Positions 9,373 through 19,083 of a DNA stretch of 64,000 nucleotides are shown piece by piece (position 1 is the stretch's first letter; each line of letters starts with the position of its first letter). The notes beneath the pieces were generated by a model. The model did no database searches and was not told the DNA's origin. It saw only the letters and a program-made list of their open reading frames with translations. The DNA is taken from contig NZ_CP108370.1 in NCBI RefSeq assembly GCF_035953295.1, positions 1,426,001 through 1,490,000 on the forward strand, written 5' to 3'. The DNA is from Streptomyces sp. NBC_01335 (GTDB lineage Bacteria > Actinomycetota > Actinomycetes > Streptomycetales > Streptomycetaceae). The position numbers and the translations under genes are program-made.

Positions 9373-9406
9373 CCGCTCGGCGTGCGTCCACATGCATGCC
9401 GAGCGG
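9373..9406 (+). promoter_or_regulatory. Second hairpin in the RHS gene leader
   Basis: CCGCTCGGCGTGC (9373-9385) pairs with GCATGCCGAGCGG (9394-9406), 13 bp with one G-U pair. It lies about 55 bases before the RHS start codon. It could be an mRNA leader structure or a second terminator arm; its function is not visible. Confidence 0.45.
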
Positions 9407-9461
9407 TGTGCCCAAGGCCGCTCCGAACGCGGCCATCGAGGGACAGCAGAGGTTCGCTGAC

Positions 9462-12400
9462 ATGTATCTGGATCGCACTATGACTCCGCCGCCCCGGCTG
9501 AGACGAACAACCACACGGTGGAAGCGCCGCACGGCGCTGGGCATCTCCGGCGTCTTGGTGGCCACCATGCTGCAGGGCGCGATGAGCTCCGTCGCTCAGG
9601 CCAGCGAAGATCGAGTGGAGGTCGCTCAGCCCGACAAGCCGCTCTCCGGCCACACCCTCGAGGCCAGACCCCGCAAGCACGGGGACACGCCGAAGGTGCC
9701 CGCGGCACAGCCGAAGCACTCCTGGGGCTCCGCCGGCACCGCCACCCTCCTCCTCCCGGACATCAGCGTCGGCAAGGACGGTGTGCCGAAGAGCGCCGCA
9801 GCGCAGTCGGTACGCGCTGGGAACCTGCCCATTTCCCTGGGAGCACCGCGCCTCGGTAAGAAGAGCGCGAAGGGTGGAGGCGCGAAGAACACCTCGAAGT
9901 CCGCCGCCCGGCCACTGACGGGCAGCGCCAAGGTGCACGTCTACGGCCAGAAGGAGGCCCGCGAGGCCGGGGTGGACGGACTGCTGTTCTCCCTCACCCC
10001 ACAGCAGGGCACCGACGGCGACACAGTCTCCGTCGCGGTCGACTACGCCTCCGCCGCCCAGACCTACGGTGGCGCCTACGCCTCCCGCTTGCACTTGGTC
10101 CAACTCCCTGCCTGCGCCGCCACCACTCCCACCAAGCACGGCTGCACCATCCCCAAGGCGCTGCCCAGCGACAACAACACGGCCGAGAAAACGGTCACAG
10201 CAAGCTCGGTGACCATCGAGAGCGCCACCACTGCGGCAACCACCAGCACTTTTGCGGAACCGATGCTGCTGGCGGCAACGGCCGGGAACTCCAGCGACCA
10301 CGGCGACTACACCGCAACCTCGCTGTCGGCCTCAGCCTCCTGGAGCACCGACCTCAACACGGGTGACTTCAGCTGGTCCTACGACATCGCGGTGCCCGGC
10401 GTGCCGGGCGGCTTCGCCCCCGCACTCGGCCTGGGCTACTCCTCCGGCACCATAGACGGGCGCACCAACAACACCAACAACCAGGCCTCCTGGGCCGGCG
10501 ACGGCTTCGACCTGTGGCCCGGCTCCATCGACCGTTCCTACAAGCCGTGCGCGGATGAGGGTGAGAAGAACGCGGCCGGGGACAAGGTCGGCGACCTGTG
10601 CTGGCGGGATGACAACGCCACCATCTCCTTCAACGGGCACGCCGGCGAGCTGATCCCCATCAGCACCAACAGTTTCCGGATCAAGGGCGACGACGGCACG
10701 AAGGTCGACCGGCTGTACGGCTCGGACACCAACGTGCGCGGCAACGGCGCCCACAACGACGAGTATTGGCGGGTCACGACCACTGACGGCACCCGCTACT
10801 ACTTCGGCGAGAACCGGCTGCCCGGCTGGGCGACGGGCAGCCCCACCACGAACTCCACCTGGACGGCCCCGGTCTACGGCAACGACGCGGGCGAGCCATG
10901 CAGCGCCGCCACCTTCGCCGACTCGTGGTGCCAGCAGGGCTGGCGCTGGAACCTGGACTACGCCGTCGACGTGCACGGCAACACGATCGCCTACTACTAC
11001 AACAAGGAGACCAACTACTACGGTCGCGATCTGACCCCGGCCAACTCCACGGTCTACGACCGCGGCGGCTCTCTGGATCGCATCGAGTACGGGCTGAAGA
11101 GCTCCGCGAACTACTCCGCCAAGCCGCTGGCGAAGGTCGACTTCACCACCGCCGAGCGCTGCCTGCCGCAGTCCGGGGTGACCTGCGAAGCAGCCGGCAT
11201 CGATACGCAGAGCTCGTATTGGTATGACACTCCGTGGGACCTGAACTGCAAGTCCGGCGCCGACTGCTACGTCGCCCAGCCCTCGTTCTTCACCCGTAAG
11301 CAGCTGACGGCCATCACCACCTCCACGCTGCAGGCCGACGGTACGTACGCCCCGGTCGACACCTGGAAGATGAACCACCAGTGGGGCATGGCGGACATCG
11401 ATTACCAGCTGGAACTGGCGTCGATCGAGCACACCGGCAAGGCCGCCACCCCCAACCTCACGCTGCCCAAGGTGACATTCACCTATGACCAGCGCACCAA
11501 CCGGCTGAAGACCGCCGGGGACGACACCGCCCCGTTCGTCAAGGAGCGCCTCGCCACCATCGACGACGAGTCCGGCGGACAGACCGACGTCAACTACTCC
11601 ACCGCCGCGTGCGACGCGGCCAGCCTGCCCACGCCGCAGACCAACACCACCCTTTGCTTCCCGCAGTACTACACCAAGGAGGGCGACTCCAGCCCGACCC
11701 TGCAGTGGTTCAACAAGTACGTGGTGGACTCGGTCACCCAGACCGACCGCACCGGCGGCGCACCGGACATGATCACCCGCTACAGCTACCTGGATGGGGC
11801 CGCCTGGCACCACGACGACGCGGACGGCCTGACCAAGGAGAAGTACCAAAGCTGGTCGAGTTTCCGTGGGTTCGGTCATGTGCGGGAGCAGACCGGCGGC
11901 CAGGCCGGAATGAAGTCGCAGAGCGACCACTACTTCCTGCGCGGCATGGACGGCGACAAGGCCGCTCCCTCCGGCGGCACCAAGTCCGTGTCGGTCTCGG
12001 ACGACAACGGCGGCACCATCACCGACGCCGAACCGCACGCCGGATTCGAGTACAAGACCGAGAACTACTCCGGCCCGGGTGGGAAGGTGCTGGCGAAGAC
12101 CGTCAACACCCCCTGGTCACACCAGAGCGCCACCGTCACCCGCTCGTACGGCGCCCTGACCGCAAACCTGACCGGTACACAGAACACGCGCACCTGGACC
12201 TCGCTGGATGACGGTGCGGGCGTCAAGTGGCGCCAGACCAGCATCGCCTACACCCACGAGAACACCGCCGGTCGCGTCACCGCAGAGGACGACGCGGGTG
12301 ATACCTCCAGTGCAGCGGACAACCGTTGCACCCGCACCACGTACGTCGACAACACCAGCGCCTGGATCCTGGACAAGCCCAGCCGGGTGGAGACGGTGGC

Positions 12401-15400
12401 GCGGGCCTGCGCGAACACTCCGGACCGGACCAAGGACGTCCTGACCGATGTGCGCACCGCCTACGACGGGCTGAACTACGACGCGGCTCCCACCAAGGGC
12501 GACACCACCCACGTGGCCACGCTGAAGTCCTACGACGGCACGGGCACCACGGCCACCTACCTGGAGTCCGCCACCGGCTACGACAGCTACGGCCGGACCA
12601 CCTCCGCCACGGACCTGACCGCAACGGTCACCGGGACCGAGACCACCGCACCGGTACGCACCGCACGCACCGACGGACGCACCGCCACCACGGTCTACAC
12701 TCCGGCCACCGGTTTTCCCCTCTCGTCCGCGGTGACCACCCCGCCGGCGAAGACCGGGGACAGCACCACCGCGCAGACGTCCACCACCAGCTTCGAGGCG
12801 GCGCGGGGCCTGCCGGTCACCGTGGTGGACGCCAACTCCAAGCGCAGCGACACCATCTACGACGCATTGGGCCGCAAGCTGAAGGTGTGGCTGCCCAATC
12901 GTTCCAAGGCGAGCAGCCAGACCCCCAACTACTCTTACGCTTACACCATCACCGACGGCAAGCCGGTCGCGGTGGGCACCACCGCCCTGGTCGGCAGCGG
13001 CACGCTGACCTCCTACACCCTCTATGACGGGTTCCTGCGCGCGCGGCAGACCCAGGGCCCCGGACCGTCCGGTGGCCGCCTGGTAGCCGACACCTTCTAC
13101 GACGAGCGCGGCCTGGTCACCAAGTCGTTCGCCCCGTACTACAACAACCAGTCCGGCCCCTCCACCAGCCTGCTGAGCCTTACGGACGCCTCCGCGGTGG
13201 AGACGCAGAGCTGGAACACCTACGACGGCATGGGCCGCATCACCACCGCCAAGCAGGTGGCGGGCAGCGGTGACGGCGGACAGGTACTCGCCACGACCGC
13301 CACCGCCTACGGCGGCGACCGCGTCACCACCACTCCGCCCACCGGTGGCACCCCGATCACCAGCATCGACGACGCCCGCGGCAACACGGTGGAGTTGGAC
13401 CAATACCACGCCTCCACTCCGACCGGCGCCTACGACAAGACCACCTACGCCTTCACCCCCGCCGGCCAGTTGGCCAAGCTCACCGACGCCGCAGGCAACG
13501 CCTGGACCTACGGCTACGACCAGCGCGGCAACCAGACCTCGGCCGCCGACCCGGACAAGGGCACCACTACCAGCGTCTACGACGAGCGAGGCCAGCTGGT
13601 CTCCACCACCGACTCCCGCAACAAAAAGATCACCCACGTCTACGACGGCCTGGGCCGTGAAATCGAAACCCACGACGGCGACGCCACCGGGGCGCTCCTG
13701 ACCAGCCACGCGTGGGATCCCACCGGGTTCAAGGGCGAACTCGCCTCCGCCATTCGTTACGTCGGCGGCTCCAGTGGCTCCGCCTACACGACCACCTACA
13801 GCGCGTACGACAGCCTGTACCGTCCGCAGCGCACCACGGTGACCATCCCGGCCGCCGAAGGCGCACTGGCCGGCTCGTACCAGTCGTCCGTCGCCTACAA
13901 CGTCGACGGCAGCATCCAGTCGCTCGGCTATCCGAAGGCGGGCAGCCTCGCGGCCGAGTCGGTCACCCCCGCATACGACGCGATCCTGCGGCCCACCACG
14001 CTCAGCGGATCCGGCGGCAACACCTACGTCACCGGCACCGTCTACAGCAACACCGGCAAGGCGCTGCAGTTCACGTACCAGGGCGCCGGCGGCAAGTTCA
14101 CCCAGGTCACTAACACCTACGAGTGGGGCACCCAGCGCCTGGCCAATTCCCGTGTGAACCGCCAGGACGTGGCTGGCACCGATAAGTCCGCCACCTACCA
14201 CTACGACCAGGCCGGTCACATCACCTCCGTCTCGGACGTCTCCCGCGACGGCACCGACGACCAGTGCTTCTCCTACGACTACCTCGGCCGCCTCACCGAG
14301 GCCTGGGCCCAGGGCAGCACCAGTTGCGCCGCCACACCGAGCGCCTCGGTGCTCGGCGGCCCGGCCAAGTACTGGCAGTCCTACCTCTACGACTTGACCG
14401 GCAACCGCACCTCGGAAACCGACCACGACACCACCGGGGACACCACCAAGGACGTCAAGCACACCTTCACATACCCGGCCGCCGGCGCCGCCCAGCCACA
14501 CGCCCTCTCCAAGGTGACGACCACAAGTCCGGGCGGGACCGCGACGGACTCCTACACCTACGACACCACGGGCAACACCAAGACCCGCACCGTCAACGGC
14601 AAGAAGCAGACCCTTACCTGGGACACCGAGGGCCACCTCGCCAGCGTGGCCGCGGACAACGGCAGCGGCGGCACCACGACCACCAACTACGTCTACGACG
14701 CGGACGGCAACCGCCTGACGGCCGACAGCGACGTCGGCTCCACCCTGTTCCTGGGCAGTACCGAGGTCACCCTCGCCAAGGGCTCCTCCACCGCGAAGGG
14801 CACCCGCTACTACGACATCGGTGGCGGCAACACCGCGGTGCGCACCGACGACGGCAAGCTCTCCTTCCTCGTCGGAGACCACCACGGCACCGGCCAGCTC
14901 GCCATCGGTGCGGGCGACCAGTCCCTCCAGGAGCGCCGCACCACCCCCTTCGGTGCTGTTCGCGGCACCGACGCCGCCAGCTGGCCCGGTGACCGCGGCT
15001 TCGTCGGCGGAGTCCAGGACCTCAGCCTGGGCCTGACACATCTGGGTGCGCGCGACTATGACCAGGCCACCGGCCGCTTTCTGTCCGTCGACCCCGAACT
15101 CGGCCCGGACGATCCCCAGCAGCTGAACGGCTACAGCTACGCCAACAACAACCCGGTCAGCGCCTCCGACCCCGACGGCCTCCGCCCCATCGGCCCCACC
15201 GACAGCATCGCCGGCGACGAGGAGTACTCCAGAAAGCACAACGGCTCCCGGTACGTCAACAACGGCTACGGCTGGTACTGGAAGAACGTCCAGAAGAAGT
15301 CGGTCAAGCACGTCGGAACGGTCACCGTCACCACGTACATCGGCCGCGGCACCGGCAACCACCCCGTACCCCAGGCCACCATCTCCTTCAAGGCATACAA

Positions 15401-16079
15401 GCCAAAGCCCAAGCAAGTCGTCTTCCACGGCTGGGCCATGGGCTCCAATCCCAACTACAGCCCCAACTTCGACGCCGACGGCAACAACACCGCCACCTCT
15501 GTCAGCGTCAACTGGGGCGCGGTCGGCGACATTCTCAGCGGCATGGGTGAAGCCGTCACCGGCATCCTCGGCGGAGCAGCGGGAGGCGCCGGCGGCATCG
15601 TGCTCGGCGTGCCCATGTGCGCCACCGGCGTCGGCTGCATCGCCGGAGGCGGCGAACTCGTCGTCGGCGGAATAGCGGTAGCGGACGGCGGCTACCTCCT
15701 CGCCAAGGACGGCTTCGAACGGGCCGGCAACGCGGGCAAACTCTTCAGCGAGACCAGTACCGATACGTCATCCGGTAGTGCGTCGAGCGAAACTGTCACC
15801 AGGAGTCTCAGTGAGCCGGAGTCGCTCCGGGGAGCCACCCCGGAAGAGTTGGACGCCCTCCTGGGCGACTTGGAGCGTACGGACGCGCCTCACGCCACCG
15901 GCGGGGGTTTCAGGGTAAGAATCCCTGGCGGCGTAGCGGTGGTCGAGAACGGCGACAACACTGTCGTCAACGGGGTTCCCAAGATGAACGACATAACACA
16001 TCGGGGCCCCTACATAAAGTTCCAAATAGGGAAGAAAGTGCAGAGAATTCCTCTGGCTGGAAATCCGGCACTGGATTAG
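9462..16079 (+). CDS. Secreted RHS/YD-repeat protein with variable C-terminal tip (putative polymorphic toxin)
   Basis: The 2205-residue product starts with Arg-rich residues and a signal/anchor (TALGISGVLVATMLQGAMSSVAQA). ATG 9462 has AGAGG nine bases upstream; ATG 9480 is an alternative. A long N-terminal region is followed by many YD repeats (for example YDALGRKLKVW, YGYDQRGNQTS, YDERGQLVSTTDS). The RHS core (LGARDYDQATGRFLSVDPEL...NGYSYANNNPVSASDPDGL) ends with DPDGL at residues 1903-1907. About 298 residues follow as a tip: a Gly-rich hydrophobic segment (GDILSGMGEAVTGILGG...) and a final, more AT-rich 60 residues (GFRVRIPGGVAVVENGD...KVQRIPLAGNPALD). In the family the shell encloses a toxin tip. 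The activity of this tip is unrecognised. Confidence 0.88.
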   Translation: MYLDRTMTPPPRLRRTTTRWKRRTALGISGVLVATMLQGAMSSVAQASEDRVEVAQPDKPLSGHTLEARPRKHGDTPKVPAAQPKHSWGSAGTATLLLPDISVGKDGVPKSAAAQSVRAGNLPISLGAPRLGKKSAKGGGAKNTSKSAARPLTGSAKVHVYGQKEAREAGVDGLLFSLTPQQGTDGDTVSVAVDYASAAQTYGGAYASRLHLVQLPACAATTPTKHGCTIPKALPSDNNTAEKTVTASSVTIESATTAATTSTFAEPMLLAATAGNSSDHGDYTATSLSASASWSTDLNTGDFSWSYDIAVPGVPGGFAPALGLGYSSGTIDGRTNNTNNQASWAGDGFDLWPGSIDRSYKPCADEGEKNAAGDKVGDLCWRDDNATISFNGHAGELIPISTNSFRIKGDDGTKVDRLYGSDTNVRGNGAHNDEYWRVTTTDGTRYYFGENRLPGWATGSPTTNSTWTAPVYGNDAGEPCSAATFADSWCQQGWRWNLDYAVDVHGNTIAYYYNKETNYYGRDLTPANSTVYDRGGSLDRIEYGLKSSANYSAKPLAKVDFTTAERCLPQSGVTCEAAGIDTQSSYWYDTPWDLNCKSGADCYVAQPSFFTRKQLTAITTSTLQADGTYAPVDTWKMNHQWGMADIDYQLELASIEHTGKAATPNLTLPKVTFTYDQRTNRLKTAGDDTAPFVKERLATIDDESGGQTDVNYSTAACDAASLPTPQTNTTLCFPQYYTKEGDSSPTLQWFNKYVVDSVTQTDRTGGAPDMITRYSYLDGAAWHHDDADGLTKEKYQSWSSFRGFGHVREQTGGQAGMKSQSDHYFLRGMDGDKAAPSGGTKSVSVSDDNGGTITDAEPHAGFEYKTENYSGPGGKVLAKTVNTPWSHQSATVTRSYGALTANLTGTQNTRTWTSLDDGAGVKWRQTSIAYTHENTAGRVTAEDDAGDTSSAADNRCTRTTYVDNTSAWILDKPSRVETVARACANTPDRTKDVLTDVRTAYDGLNYDAAPTKGDTTHVATLKSYDGTGTTATYLESATGYDSYGRTTSATDLTATVTGTETTAPVRTARTDGRTATTVYTPATGFPLSSAVTTPPAKTGDSTTAQTSTTSFEAARGLPVTVVDANSKRSDTIYDALGRKLKVWLPNRSKASSQTPNYSYAYTITDGKPVAVGTTALVGSGTLTSYTLYDGFLRARQTQGPGPSGGRLVADTFYDERGLVTKSFAPYYNNQSGPSTSLLSLTDASAVETQSWNTYDGMGRITTAKQVAGSGDGGQVLATTATAYGGDRVTTTPPTGGTPITSIDDARGNTVELDQYHASTPTGAYDKTTYAFTPAGQLAKLTDAAGNAWTYGYDQRGNQTSAADPDKGTTTSVYDERGQLVSTTDSRNKKITHVYDGLGREIETHDGDATGALLTSHAWDPTGFKGELASAIRYVGGSSGSAYTTTYSAYDSLYRPQRTTVTIPAAEGALAGSYQSSVAYNVDGSIQSLGYPKAGSLAAESVTPAYDAILRPTTLSGSGGNTYVTGTVYSNTGKALQFTYQGAGGKFTQVTNTYEWGTQRLANSRVNRQDVAGTDKSATYHYDQAGHITSVSDVSRDGTDDQCFSYDYLGRLTEAWAQGSTSCAATPSASVLGGPAKYWQSYLYDLTGNRTSETDHDTTGDTTKDVKHTFTYPAAGAAQPHALSKVTTTSPGGTATDSYTYDTTGNTKTRTVNGKKQTLTWDTEGHLASVAADNGSGGTTTTNYVYDADGNRLTADSDVGSTLFLGSTEVTLAKGSSTAKGTRYYDIGGGNTAVRTDDGKLSFLVGDHHGTGQLAIGAGDQSLQERRTTPFGAVRGTDAASWPGDRGFVGGVQDLSLGLTHLGARDYDQATGRFLSVDPELGPDDPQQLNGYSYANNNPVSASDPDGLRPIGPTDSIAGDEEYSRKHNGSRYVNNGYGWYWKNVQKKSVKHVGTVTVTTYIGRGTGNHPVPQATISFKAYKPKPKQVVFHGWAMGSNPNYSPNFDADGNNTATSVSVNWGAVGDILSGMGEAVTGILGGAAGGAGGIVLGVPMCATGVGCIAGGGELVVGGIAVADGGYLLAKDGFERAGNAGKLFSETSTDTSSGSASSETVTRSLSEPESLRGATPEELDALLGDLERTDAPHATGGGFRVRIPGGVAVVENGDNTVVNGVPKMNDITHRGPYIKFQIGKKVQRIPLAGNPALD

Positions 16080-16090
16080 CAGGGTGAAGC

Positions 16091-16444
16091 ATGAAGAAAA
16101 TGTCTGAAGACGAATACTGTCTCCATGTCAACGCCCGGGAGGGGTCACTGCTGTGGATGGTACTCGCCGATCGCGCGCAAAGTGAGGACGAGAGAGAGTG
16201 GGTTCAATACATTCCCGTCTTCACCAAACTGATCGAGTGCTGGTCGAGCATGGGATTCGTCCGACTCTTCCGGGGTACTGAATTCCCGGTTGACATCAGC
16301 GGTGAGGAGGTCCCTGCGGAAAAAGTATCCGAGCTACTCGGCGACGCAAGCAGTTGGGCCTACGTGGAGGAACCGCAACCAGCAATCTGCGTCGTGCTGG
16401 GGGACCGTGATCTCGTGGAACTGAAGGACGGCATGTGTGACTGA
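16091..16444 (+). CDS. Putative immunity protein for the RHS tip
   Basis: A 117-residue acidic, soluble protein (MKKMSEDEYCLHVNAREGSLLW...) starts 11 bases after the RHS stop codon, with AGGGTGAAGC before the ATG. It has no signal peptide or membrane segment. Codon use (AAA, TCT, GAA, TGT, CTA) is AT-richer than the surrounding genes, like the last part of the RHS gene. I do not recognise the fold. Position, size, acidity and base composition match cognate immunity genes of polymorphic toxins, so the role is inferred from context only. Confidence 0.6.
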   Translation: MKKMSEDEYCLHVNAREGSLLWMVLADRAQSEDEREWVQYIPVFTKLIECWSSMGFVRLFRGTEFPVDISGEEVPAEKVSELLGDASSWAYVEEPQPAICVVLGDRDLVELKDGMCD

Positions 16445-16728
16445 ACAGGATCGTTTCGGCGTCCGTTGACCTGCGGCCGGTGCTCGATGGACGGCCGGCA
16501 GAGTGGGGCAGTGCCGGAATTCCGCCGCAGTCCCTACCGTCAATCGATCGATCGTCGGCATGGGCCCCGGCCGAAAGGCGGGGGCCCATGCCGATCCGGA
16601 GCTGACGCCGGGCGGCGGTCCCGGACGCCCACACCCGCGATGCGGGAACCGGTCCTGACCCAGTCGGGAAGAATCACGCGCGAACGGCAAGTAGTCCCAC
16701 GACTGCGGAACGTGTCGTCGGCCGTCGC

Positions 16729-16757
16729 GAGAGACCCCAGTTCACCTGGGGTCTCTC
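16729..16757 (+). terminator. 12-bp hairpin downstream of the RHS locus
   Basis: GAGAGACCCCAG and CTGGGGTCTCTC form a perfect 12-bp stem with loop TTCAC. It lies about 285 bases after the immunity candidate; the bases between hold no supported gene. It may end the RHS transcript and also faces the decayed gene on the other strand. Confidence 0.65.
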
Positions 16758-16779
16758 TGCGTTTCCGGTCGGGGGGGGC

Positions 16780-17107
16780 TCAAGCAGCATCATTCCGGAA
16801 ACGTGGTCCACGGGGTGATCGAAAAAAGTGGGGCTTCACCGTCAGGCTCTCGTCACCGAGGTTCACGTGACGGATTGGGAGGCCGTCACCGCGCCGCTCG
16901 GTCTCGACCTGGCTGTCGAAGAGCGAAGAGCGCGATGCTGTCCTGCGGCCGCTGCTGGAGGTCGGTGAGTTCGGGGGTCCGGTGCAGTTCGGCGGAGGCC
17001 AGTAGCGCGCCGAGGCCGGCCGTGTTGATGCGTTGGGACCACATGATCCGGCCACCGTTGCGGATGAAGAGGGTGCGTCGCCGCTCGGAGCCGCCGTCCC
17101 AGCAGCA
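16780..17107 (-). pseudogene. Decayed gene with a 7-bp tandem duplication
   Basis: Two reading frames make one coherent sequence: RRRTLFIRNGGRIMWSQRIN...DLQQRPQDSIALF, then after a shift DSQVETERRGDGLPIRHVNL...PHFF to the stop at 16780. At the junction CGAAGAG is present twice in tandem (16917-16930); removing one 7-bp copy restores SIALFDSQVE in one frame. The upstream boundary is unclear because no start or ribosome binding site is visible. I do not recognise the family. The intact ancestor was probably a cytoplasmic protein of unknown role. Confidence 0.55.
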
Positions 17108-17495
17108 CCGCGCCGCCGGAGGGCGCCGAAGCCCTCGATCCGCCCGGTGCGTGGCCCGTGTCGCCGGTATCGGGCTCGGGCTTTCGCGGCCGTCCGGCCT
17201 GGTGGCGTACCTTGTGGGTGCCCGAAGCGCCGCACGACGGCGGCTCCCCGGGTGTTCTGCGGGCGCCGGTCGGCCACCCGGCGCGATCTACCCGTCGCCC
17301 GTGGGCACGGGCGTCGACGCGAGTGCATCTCCTGCCGCGCGCCACCCGCTCGTCATCCCTGCCCCTCACTCGTCACCCGCTGCCCGTCACTCGTCGCCGT
17401 CACCGGAAAGGCCCCTCGATGTCCCACCCCGCGTCCGTCCGTCCGTCGCCCGTACCGGCGGCCGGGGGCAGCGGCCCGGCCGTGCGAGGCGTCCG
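17108..17495. other. Intergenic, no supported gene
   Basis: I see no convincing coding frame. From about 17346 to 17400 short near-repeats of the type CTCGTCA/CACTCGTC occur. An ATG at 17419 with GGAAAGG upstream opens only 26 codons and ends by overlapping the GTG start of the next gene; it might be a leader peptide, but there is no further support. Confidence 0.4.
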
Positions 17496-18434
17496 GTGAG
17501 GGGGCGCCGGAGGTCCGCCGCCTCGCCGCTCCCGCAGCGCGAGGGCGTCGATCCCGTGCGGGTGCGGCTGCCCGTGGACCCCGAGGGGGCGTGGGCGACC
17601 GTGGGCGACCATCTGCGGGAGCGGTTCGGTGCCGCGGTCGGGGTGGCCCGCGTGGAGGCCATGCTGGCGGAGGGGCTGTTCGTCGGGGCGGACGGGCGGC
17701 CGGTGCCGGGTACACGGCCGTACGAGAGCGGGCTCGGGCTCTGGTTCCACCGGGAGTTCGCGCCCGAGGAGCCGGTGCCGTTCCCGGTCGGGGTGGTGCA
17801 CCGCGACGAGCACGTGGTGATCGCCGACAAGCCGCACTTCCTCGCCACCACCCCGCGCGGCCGGCATGTGACGCAGACGGCGGTGGCGCGCCTGAGGCAC
17901 GGGCTGGGGCTGCCGCACCTCCAGCCCGCGCACCGGCTGGACCGGCTGACCGCGGGCCTGGTGCTCTTCGTCGTACGCCCCGAGGACCGGGGCGCGTACC
18001 AGACGCTGTTCCGGGACCGGCTGGTGCGCAAGGAGTACGAGGCGGTCGCCGGGTACGACCCGGAGCTGGCGCTCCCCCGGACCGTGCGGAGCCGGATCGT
18101 GAAGGAGCACGGGGTGGTGGCCGCGCGCGAGGAGCCGGGCGAGCCGAACAGCGAGAGCCGGGTCGAGCTGCTGGAGCACCGGGGCGGGCTCGGCCGCTAC
18201 CGGCTGCTGCCCGCGACCGGGCGCACGCATCAACTGCGCTTGCACATGAGCACGTTGGGGATGCCGCTGGTCAACGACCCGCTCTATCCGGTGGTGGAGC
18301 CGGAAGGTGCGCCGGACGACTGGTCGCGCCCGTTGCAACTCCTGTCGAGGGTACTGGAGTTCACCGATCCGGTCACGGGTGAGCCGCGCCGCTTCAGGAG
18401 CGGGCTGCGGCTTGCCGCGTGGCCGGACCGGTGA
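17496..18434 (+). CDS. RluA-family pseudouridine synthase
   Basis: This 312-residue enzyme should convert specific uridines in rRNA or tRNA to pseudouridine. The RluA signature AHRLDRLTAGLVLF holds the catalytic Asp, and the C-terminal GRTHQLRLHMSTLGMPLVNDPLYP motif is present. An N-terminal Arg-rich, S4-like region precedes it. I choose the GTG at 17496 because GAGG stands six bases upstream and conserved sequence (SPLPQREGVDPVRVRLP) begins right after it. The longer open frame upstream is low-complexity and lacks a site. The target nucleotide is not predictable. It converges with the MBL hydrolase gene. Confidence 0.88.
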   Translation: MRGRRRSAASPLPQREGVDPVRVRLPVDPEGAWATVGDHLRERFGAAVGVARVEAMLAEGLFVGADGRPVPGTRPYESGLGLWFHREFAPEEPVPFPVGVVHRDEHVVIADKPHFLATTPRGRHVTQTAVARLRHGLGLPHLQPAHRLDRLTAGLVLFVVRPEDRGAYQTLFRDRLVRKEYEAVAGYDPELALPRTVRSRIVKEHGVVAAREEPGEPNSESRVELLEHRGGLGRYRLLPATGRTHQLRLHMSTLGMPLVNDPLYPVVEPEGAPDDWSRPLQLLSRVLEFTDPVTGEPRRFRSGLRLAAWPDR

Positions 18435-18453
18435 CCGGAACGGCTCGCGGCGG

Positions 18454-19083
18454 TCAGTGACCGCGTGCGATCCACTCCTCCAGGTGCGGGGCCTCCGCGC
18501 CGATGGTGGTGGAGTCGCCGTGTCCGGTGCGGACGCTGGTGTCCGCCGGGAGGGCGAGCAGCCGGTCCCGGATCGAGTCGAGAATCGTCGGGAAGTGCGA
18601 GAACGACCGGCCGGTGGCGCCGGGCCCGCCCTGGAAGAGGGTGTCCCCGGTGAAGACCGTGGCCAGCTCGGGGGCGTACAGGCAGACGGCTCCCGGAGCG
18701 TGGCCCGGGGTGTGCAGGACGGTCAGCCGGGTGCCGGCGACCTCGATCTCCTGGCCGTCAGCCAGTTCGCCGTCGGGCGTGCGGTCGGGGTGGGTCTGCT
18801 TCCACAGCGGCAGGTCGTCCGGGTGGAGCAGCACCGGGGCGCCGGTGGCCTCGGCGAGGGCCGGGGCGGCGTCGATGTGGTCGTTGTGCGCGTGGGTGGA
18901 GACGATGGCGCGCAGCGTGCGTCCGCCGAGGGCGGTCAGGATGGCGTCGGCGTCGTGGGCGGCGTCGATGACGATCGCCTCGTGGTCGTCGCCGACGATC
19001 CAGACGTTGTTGTCGACGTCCCACTCGCCCCCGTCGAGCGCGAAGGTGCCGGAGGTGACCAGGTGGTCGATGCGGGCGGCCAT
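18454..19083 (-). CDS. MBL-fold hydrolase coupled to mycothiol formaldehyde dehydrogenase
   Basis: The 209-residue metallo-beta-lactamase-fold protein has the zinc motif THAHNDHIDAA (HxHxDH), LHTPGHAPG, and FTGDTLFQGG. This is the glyoxalase II-like subgroup that hydrolyses thioesters. Its ATG shares one base with the stop codon of mscR (TGATG), so translation is coupled. In actinobacteria this pairing is conserved, and the hydrolase is the likely S-formylmycothiol hydrolase that releases formate. The activity is inferred from pairing and fold. Confidence 0.88.
   Translation of the reverse strand: MAARIDHLVTSGTFALDGGEWDVDNNVWIVGDDHEAIVIDAAHDADAILTALGGRTLRAIVSTHAHNDHIDAAPALAEATGAPVLLHPDDLPLWKQTHPDRTPDGELADGQEIEVAGTRLTVLHTPGHAPGAVCLYAPELATVFTGDTLFQGGPGATGRSFSHFPTILDSIRDRLLALPADTSVRTGHGDSTTIGAEAPHLEEWIARGH

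Noticed and set aside
17419..17499. 26-codon leader peptide before the RluA gene
   Set aside because: A plausible ribosome binding site exists, but length and composition give no other support; kept as a note only.
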